A stretch of DNA of 64,000 bases from Winogradskyella psychrotolerans (GTDB lineage Bacteria; Bacteroidota; Bacteroidia; Flavobacteriales; Flavobacteriaceae), in the NCBI RefSeq assembly GCF_018860545.1, contig NZ_JAHKPN010000012.1:1-64000 (forward strand), in the 5' to 3' direction. Below are positions 59,355 through 64,000 of this stretch, piece by piece (the stretch's first letter is position 1; the number at the start of each line of letters is the position of its first letter). The translations under genes were made by a program, and so were the position numbers. Under the pieces are notes generated by a model. That model ran no database searches, was not told where the DNA came from, and was given only the letters and a program-made list of their open reading frames with translations.

Positions 59355-59804
59355 TTAATTCAAATTACGCTTTTCAATAAAAAAGCGTTTCATTAGTGCT
59401 GAAGCTTCCTCAGCTAAAATGCCTCCAACCACTTCCGTCTTAGGATGCAATTGCGTGCCCATGGTCCTAAAACCTCTTTGTTCGTCTGAAGCTCCATAAA
59501 CTATTTTAGAAATCTGACTCCAATACAAAGCTCCTGCACACATTTGGCAAGGTTCTAAAGTAACGTACAGTGTACACTTGTTTAAATATTTTCCACCTAA
59601 AAAATTAGCAGCAGAAGTAATGGCTTGCATTTCGGCATGTGCGGTTACATCGTTTAGTAATTCGGTGAGGTTATGCGTTCGCGCAATGATTCTATCCTCT
59701 ACTACAACTACTGCTCCAACCGGAATTTCACCTTTTTCAAAAGCCACCTCAGCTTCCTGCAGAGCGCGTTTCATAAAGTAAGTATCGTCAAATGGGTTTA
59801 TCAT
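59355..59804 (-). CDS. tadA: tRNA(adenine34) deaminase
   Basis: 149 aa zinc deaminase. Zinc and catalytic motif TAHAEMQAI (His and Glu) and PCQMCAGALYW (two Cys), plus KGEIPVGAVVVVEDRIIARTHN. Makes inosine at position 34 of tRNA-Arg. Residues fit TadA better than guanine deaminase. A promoter lies upstream on the minus strand. Confidence 0.9.
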   Translation of the reverse strand: MINPFDDTYFMKRALQEAEVAFEKGEIPVGAVVVVEDRIIARTHNLTELLNDVTAHAEMQAITSAANFLGGKYLNKCTLYVTLEPCQMCAGALYWSQISKIVYGASDEQRGFRTMGTQLHPKTEVVGGILAEEASALMKRFFIEKRNLN

Positions 59805-59823
59805 AGTGGTAAAAATACAATTT

Positions 59824-59854
59824 CAAAATTATTATAAATCATTGCGGCAAGAAA
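59824..59854 (-). promoter_or_regulatory. Promoter of tadA
   Basis: Minus strand TTTC (59854-59851), 19-nt spacer, TAATTTTG (59831-59824), 19 nt before the ATG. One base off the TTTG box, exact -7 box and spacing. Confidence 0.6.
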
Positions 59855-59883
59855 TTTGATGTCTAAAAGTAAAGCTACTCCTT

Positions 59884-60810
59884 ATGAAAACTAACTACGC
59901 TATATCTATTCCAAAACCGTGCCACGAAGATTGGTCTAAAATGACTCCAAATGACAAAGGTCGGTTTTGCCAATCGTGTTCAAAATCAGTAATCGATTTT
60001 ACACAAATGCCACAAAAATCCATTGAGGCTTATTTAGCTACGCATAACCAATCAAAAATATGCGGTCGGTTTAAGGTCTCGCAACTAGAGCAGATTCGCA
60101 TTGAAATCCCACAGCAGGTTATTCAACAACAAACAAATTTTCATAAATTATTTCTTCTAGCCTTATTGATTACCATGGGAACGTCGCTATTAAATTGTTC
60201 TGATCAAAATGGAAATACTAAAAAGATTGATGCTGTGGAAGTTATTTCTAAGCTTGAAGCTAAAGCAATACAAACTCCAAAGGTTACAACCTCTAAAATT
60301 ATCATTGATTCTTCTAAAACGATAAGCATTCCTAAACCAAAAACTCCGACAACGGTTAATCAACCGCCAATTCCTCAAATTATGGGAGATGTTGTTGAAG
60401 TGATTGATGTTGTTGGACTTATTGAACCTCCAGAACCCAATGAGGATATCGTTTTTGGACGTATAACAGAAGACGTTGCAGAATTTAAACATACGCCTGA
60501 CTCTTTATCTAAATTAGAAAAAAGAGAATACCTCTCTAAAAACATTTCAAAAATCATTACCAATAATTTTAATATCGAAATTGCTAAAAATCTTGGTTTA
60601 AAAGGCAAACAAAGAATCTTCACTCAATTTAAAATAGATAAAAATGGAGATGTAAAAGATGTCAAAGTAAGAAAATCACTCCATCCGGAATTAGAAAATG
60701 AAGCCATCAGAGTGCTTAATCTCCTGCCAAAATTTAAACCGGCAAAACAACGCAATAAAAATGTAGCCGCTATTTACGCTATACCGATAGTCTTTTTAAT
60801 TGAAGACTAA
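59884..60810 (+). CDS. TonB-like energy transducer with N-terminal zinc-ribbon-like motif
   Basis: 308 aa. N-terminal soluble part (about 1-75) shows PCHEDWSKMTPNDKGRFCQ and C..C...K pairs (FCQSC, then ICGRF), a zinc-ribbon-like module. One TM helix at about 88-105 (LFLLALLITMGTSLL), a proline-rich linker with PKPKTPTTVNQPPIP, then a TonB C-terminal domain (QFKIDKNGDVKDVKVRKSLHPELENEAIRVLNLLPKFKPAK). TonB C-domains span the periplasm to outer-membrane receptors. The cytosolic zinc-like module suggests regulation or a non-classical role. Its stop lies inside the in-frame TTG region of dxs. Confidence 0.75.
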   Translation: MKTNYAISIPKPCHEDWSKMTPNDKGRFCQSCSKSVIDFTQMPQKSIEAYLATHNQSKICGRFKVSQLEQIRIEIPQQVIQQQTNFHKLFLLALLITMGTSLLNCSDQNGNTKKIDAVEVISKLEAKAIQTPKVTTSKIIIDSSKTISIPKPKTPTTVNQPPIPQIMGDVVEVIDVVGLIEPPEPNEDIVFGRITEDVAEFKHTPDSLSKLEKREYLSKNISKIITNNFNIEIAKNLGLKGKQRIFTQFKIDKNGDVKDVKVRKSLHPELENEAIRVLNLLPKFKPAKQRNKNVAAIYAIPIVFLIED

Positions 60811-60832
60811 TAAAATCTCGTATTTTTACGAC

Positions 60833-62617
60833 GTGAAAAATGAGTTTTTAAAACATATCAATCTACCAAAAGATTTACGCCATCTCCAACCCGAAGACTT
60901 ACCTCAACTTGCCCAAGAGTTGCGACACTTTATTATTAATATCGTCGCTACCAAAGAAGGGCATTTAGGAGCTAGTTTGGGAGTGGTAGAATTAACTATT
61001 GCTTTGCATTATGTATTTAACACTCCAGAAGATCAACTTATTTGGGATGTTGGTCACCAAGCGTATGGACACAAAATTCTTACAGGTAGAAAAGCTGTTT
61101 TTGATACCAATAGACAACTCGGAGGTATTAGTGGTTTCCCAAAACGAAGTGAAAGCGCGTATGATGCTTTTGGTGTTGGACATTCATCTACCTCAATTTC
61201 CGCTGCATTAGGAATGGCAATTGCCTCACAATTAAAAGGTGAAGACAAACACCATATTGCCGTGATTGGTGATGCTTCTATTGCTAGCGGCATGGCTTTT
61301 GAAGGTTTAAATCATGCTGGAGTAACCGATGCTAATTTACTCGTCATCTTAAACGATAATGCTATTGGAATAGATCCAAGTGTTGGTGCCTTAAAACAAT
61401 ATTTAACCAATGTCAAAAAAGGCACTGAAAAACAAGATAATATTTTTGAAGCCTTAAACTTTAATTATTCAGGTCCTATTGATGGTCATAATTTAACTGT
61501 ATTACTTTCAGAATTAAAACGACTTAAAACCGTAAAAGGCCCTAAGTTCTTACATATTATCACTACCAAAGGAAAAGGTTTAAAACAAGCAGAACTAGAC
61601 CAAGTAAAATATCATGCTCCAGGAAAATTTGACGCCAAAACGGGTGATCTTCCTGTAAAATCTGAATTGAAGCTACCACCGAAATATCAAGATGTTTTTG
61701 GTGAAACCATTGTTGAATTAGCACTTCAAAACGATAAAATTGTAGGTATTACTCCGGCGATGCCAACGGGAAGTTCCTTAAAATATATGATGGAAACGAT
61801 TCCAGATCGTGCTTTTGATGTTGGTATTGCAGAACAACATGCGGTAACGTTGGCTGCAGGTATGGCGACACAAGGCCTTATCCCGTTTTGTAATATTTAC
61901 TCTACGTTTTTACAACGTGCATACGACCAAATTATACATGATGTCGCTTTACAAAATCTACCCGTGATTTTTTGTTTGGATCGTGCTGGATTAGTTGGTG
62001 AAGATGGTGCTACACACCATGGTGTTTTTGATTTGGCTTATCTCAACTGCATTCCTAATTTGGTCATTTTTGCACCACGAGATGCCATAGCACTTAGAAA
62101 CATAATGTACACCGTTCAATTAGGTATTGATTTCCCTATTGCGATTCGTTACCCAAGAGGTCGTGGTCATGTGTTAGATTGGAAACTTCCCTTTGAAATC
62201 ATCGACATAGGAAAAGGAGTATGTCTAAAAGAAGGCCACCAAATTGCGATTCTCTCCGTTGGCACTATTGCTAAAACCATTGAAGAGGTTATTTTAACAT
62301 TAGAACCTCAAGCGGCTATTGGTCACTTTGATATGAAATTTATAAAACCTCTAGATGAAACTTTATTGCATTCTGTATTTAAAAATTATGACGCTATAAT
62401 TACCATTGAAAATGGCACCATCGTAGGGGGTTTCGGGAGTGCTATTCTAGCATTTGCGAACAGACATCGTTACAACCAAACCATTGTAACTTTAGGTATT
62501 GAAGATCAGTTTATTGAGCATGGCACTACAGACCAATTAATGCATTTACAGAAATTGGATGCCGCTTCAATTAAAAAAGAAATTGAAGATTTATTGTTCG
62601 TTCTCAACAACGGCTAG
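60833..62617 (+). CDS. dxs: 1-deoxy-D-xylulose-5-phosphate synthase
   Basis: 594 aa from the GTG at 60833; an in-frame TTG at 60800 would overlap the TonB-like gene by 11 bp and is less likely. ThDP enzyme of the MEP isoprenoid pathway: EGHLGASLGVVELTIALHYVFN, WDVGHQAYGHKILTGR, GDASIASGMAFEGLNHAG (ThDP loop) and the PYR-domain VGIAEQHAVTLAAGMA. The segment YPRGRG (about 440) is present. Converts pyruvate and GAP to DXP. Confidence 0.95.
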   Translation: MKNEFLKHINLPKDLRHLQPEDLPQLAQELRHFIINIVATKEGHLGASLGVVELTIALHYVFNTPEDQLIWDVGHQAYGHKILTGRKAVFDTNRQLGGISGFPKRSESAYDAFGVGHSSTSISAALGMAIASQLKGEDKHHIAVIGDASIASGMAFEGLNHAGVTDANLLVILNDNAIGIDPSVGALKQYLTNVKKGTEKQDNIFEALNFNYSGPIDGHNLTVLLSELKRLKTVKGPKFLHIITTKGKGLKQAELDQVKYHAPGKFDAKTGDLPVKSELKLPPKYQDVFGETIVELALQNDKIVGITPAMPTGSSLKYMMETIPDRAFDVGIAEQHAVTLAAGMATQGLIPFCNIYSTFLQRAYDQIIHDVALQNLPVIFCLDRAGLVGEDGATHHGVFDLAYLNCIPNLVIFAPRDAIALRNIMYTVQLGIDFPIAIRYPRGRGHVLDWKLPFEIIDIGKGVCLKEGHQIAILSVGTIAKTIEEVILTLEPQAAIGHFDMKFIKPLDETLLHSVFKNYDAIITIENGTIVGGFGSAILAFANRHRYNQTIVTLGIEDQFIEHGTTDQLMHLQKLDAASIKKEIEDLLFVLNNG

Positions 62618-62761
62618 GTCTGTTTTAGTTTCAACCTTCTCAGTCTTCATTGTTTCATAAGATGTTTGCTCTAAACTTTTGCTTGAAATATCGTCTAACA
62701 TCAATAAACAAGTCACTACAACTAAGAAAATGACAAGCCCTCCAAGTATATTATTTTTCAT
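62591..62761 (-). CDS. Small single-pass membrane protein, 56 aa
   Basis: ATG at 62761-62759, stop at 62593-62591, overlapping the 3' end of dxs by 27 bp tail-to-tail. Product: short N-terminus, one TM helix (LGGLVIFLVVVTCLLML), then a polar, acidic-lysine periplasmic or cytosolic part (SKSLEQTSYETMKTEKVETKTD). Not a lipoprotein: no lipobox consensus at the cysteine. Function unknown. Confidence 0.6.
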   Translation of the reverse strand: MKNNILGGLVIFLVVVTCLLMLDDISSKSLEQTSYETMKTEKVETKTDLAVVENEQ

Positions 62762-62845
62762 AAGTAGGTATCTTAATGGGTTGATAATGAAGTAAATTAA
62801 AATAAAAAACCGCTGAAAAACAAATTTATTCGATGAAATGCATTT

Positions 62846-64000
62846 TTATAATATTTGCCCTTGAAGTTTTTTGTGCAATAACATCGCATTTGTATCCGAT
62901 AACTTTGATATATAAAGACATACAGCCAACAAGTTGTTGTATAACGATTCATTATTAAGTTTTACAGTCTCAGGTAAAATACTTAGCAACAATGTATCAT
63001 AATTAGACATGTTATCCTCAAAATAATGATGCGCCATTTCCCCAAACGACTCCAATAATTGATTCAAAATTTTATAGCCAGCAATTTCTTTGTTTATGAC
63101 GTCTTTAGAACGGTAAACATTTTTGATACTAATATTAATAATATCCTTAATCTGTGCTTTATACTGGCTCACATCTAACAAGGCCGTTTCAAATTTACCC
63201 GCTAGAATGTCTTCTTCATGTTTCATAAATAAAGACGCAGCTTCGTCTATTAACCGTCCGATTGCCAAGGCTCGTAAATAGCTTACACGGTCTTCAGTTG
63301 TTTTTAGAGCATGGTAATTCTCGGTTTTTATACTACCTCTCACCAAATTAATTAAATATTCTAAGGCGTATTCTTCATCAATTAATCCTAAATTAATGCC
63401 ATCTTCAAAATCAATAATTGTGTAGCAGATATCATCAGCAGCTTCAACCAAAAAAGCTAAAGGATGCCTTTGGTAACTTAACGAATGATCACTCCGTTTG
63501 GTTAAACCTAATTCAGTAGCGATGGTTTCAAACATTAATTTTTCACTTTGAAAGAACCCGTACTTCTTATCTACGATATGATTCGTTGGCTTTTTAGGTA
63601 ATGATTCTTTCGGGTATTTCGTAAATGCTCCTAGAGTCGCATAACTTAATCTTAAACCACCTTCTCTACCCTCTCGACTTTCTGTTAATATTTTAAACCC
63701 GTTGGCATTACCTTCAAAATCACATAAATCTTGATATTCTTTGTCTGTTAAGTGCTTTTTAAATTTAGCACCATTGCCATCTTTAAAATAAGAACCAATG
63801 GCTTTTTCACCTGAATGACCAAAAGGTGGATTACCTATATCATGCGCTAAAGCCGCTGCTGCGACAATGGCACCAAAATCATTCATCTTATAACCATGAA
63901 CATTTTCTAATTGAGGATGTTTTTTTAATAACAACTGTCCAACTCTACGACCTAAAGAACGACCAACAACACTCACTTCTAAACTATGCGTTAAACGTGT
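62846..64000 (-). CDS. dgt: Deoxyguanosinetriphosphate triphosphohydrolase, 5' end cut off by the window
   Basis: HD-domain dNTPase. The frame stays open to the window edge (64000): upstream of the internal GTG at 63976 the segment TRLTHSLEVS continues, so the true start lies outside. Metal residues: HSLE histidine, AHDIGNPPFGHSGE (HD) and DDICYTIIDFEDG region. Converts dGTP to deoxyguanosine and tripolyphosphate, keeping dNTP balance. About 385 of about 445 residues are present. Confidence 0.9.
   Translation of the reverse strand, partial: TRLTHSLEVSVVGRSLGRRVGQLLLKKHPQLENVHGYKMNDFGAIVAAAALAHDIGNPPFGHSGEKAIGSYFKDGNGAKFKKHLTDKEYQDLCDFEGNANGFKILTESREGREGGLRLSYATLGAFTKYPKESLPKKPTNHIVDKKYGFFQSEKLMFETIATELGLTKRSDHSLSYQRHPLAFLVEAADDICYTIIDFEDGINLGLIDEEYALEYLINLVRGSIKTENYHALKTTEDRVSYLRALAIGRLIDEAASLFMKHEEDILAGKFETALLDVSQYKAQIKDIINISIKNVYRSKDVINKEIAGYKILNQLLESFGEMAHHYFEDNMSNYDTLLLSILPETVKLNNESLYNNLLAVCLYISKLSDTNAMLLHKKLQGQIL

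Noticed and set aside
60800..60832. TTG start for dxs giving 605 aa
   Set aside because: Would overlap the TonB-like gene and adds residues not typical of Dxs; the GTG at 60833 fits the usual N-terminus.
1..64000. Prophage, transposase, integrase or attachment site
   Set aside because: No transposase or integrase domain, no terminal inverted repeats flanking a gene, and no abrupt change of base composition were seen.

Overview
The window looks like chromosome from a low-GC marine-type member of the Flavobacteriaceae (Bacteroidota). Evidence: a secreted protein with a type IX secretion (T9SS) C-terminal sorting domain, several lipoproteins and outer-membrane barrels of Bacteroidota families, no purine-rich Shine-Dalgarno upstream of most starts, and repeated promoter boxes of the Bacteroidota type (TTTG, about 19 nt, TAnnTTTG). 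No prophage, insertion sequence or CRISPR array was seen. The genus cannot be fixed by eye.

Layout. 1-7.9 kb: surface and envelope genes (partial TPR protein, two related lipoproteins, a 990-aa T9SS cargo, a DUF4412 protein), then an ECF-like sigma factor with a membrane TPR protein. 7.9-10.9 kb: ABC-F ATPase, a 49-aa protein behind a LytTR-like site, and TsaC/Sua5. 11-23 kb: translation block rplM-rpsI-rpsB-tsf-pyrH-frr, then a DUF5686-type barrel, an MMPL exporter, asnS, rpoN and a PAP2-like membrane protein. 22.9-28.1 kb (minus strand): an outer-membrane barrel, an ExbB/4-TM/ExbD/ExbD energy-transduction operon, tRNA-Ser(GGA), asparaginase and TatD.

28.2-37.6 kb is the most unusual part. 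A second sigma/membrane-TPR pair (minus) lies beside a divergent block: a small secreted protein made of two internal repeats, a lipoprotein, a PKD/outer-membrane-barrel protein, a membrane-anchored TPR-CHAT (caspase-like) protease, a single-domain retropepsin-like aspartic protease and a NarL/LuxR response regulator. The two genes nearest the sigma gene share an identical two-box motif (GGGTAACAATTT-N13-ATATAA), a good candidate for its promoter. After the response regulator come two copies of a 52-nt module carrying a perfect palindrome (TACGTAA-AG-TTACGTA): one leads into a terminator-ended non-coding transcript candidate, the other into a 38-aa membrane peptide.

37.6-45.8 kb: odhB-odhA (TCA cycle), an outer-membrane protein, a porin remnant, a flavin-binding protein, a universal stress protein behind an FNR/CRP-like palindrome, a truncated Rrf2 regulator that keeps its palindrome, and a polyprenyl synthase. 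45.8-52.7 kb: TetR-TolC-HlyD-RND efflux operon with an operator-like inverted repeat. 52.7-64 kb: aspS, two tandem ClC genes (the second has lost the gating glutamate), a cold-shock gene, a PrcB-like lipoprotein, tadA, a TonB-like protein, dxs, a 56-aa membrane protein and a 5'-truncated dGTPase.
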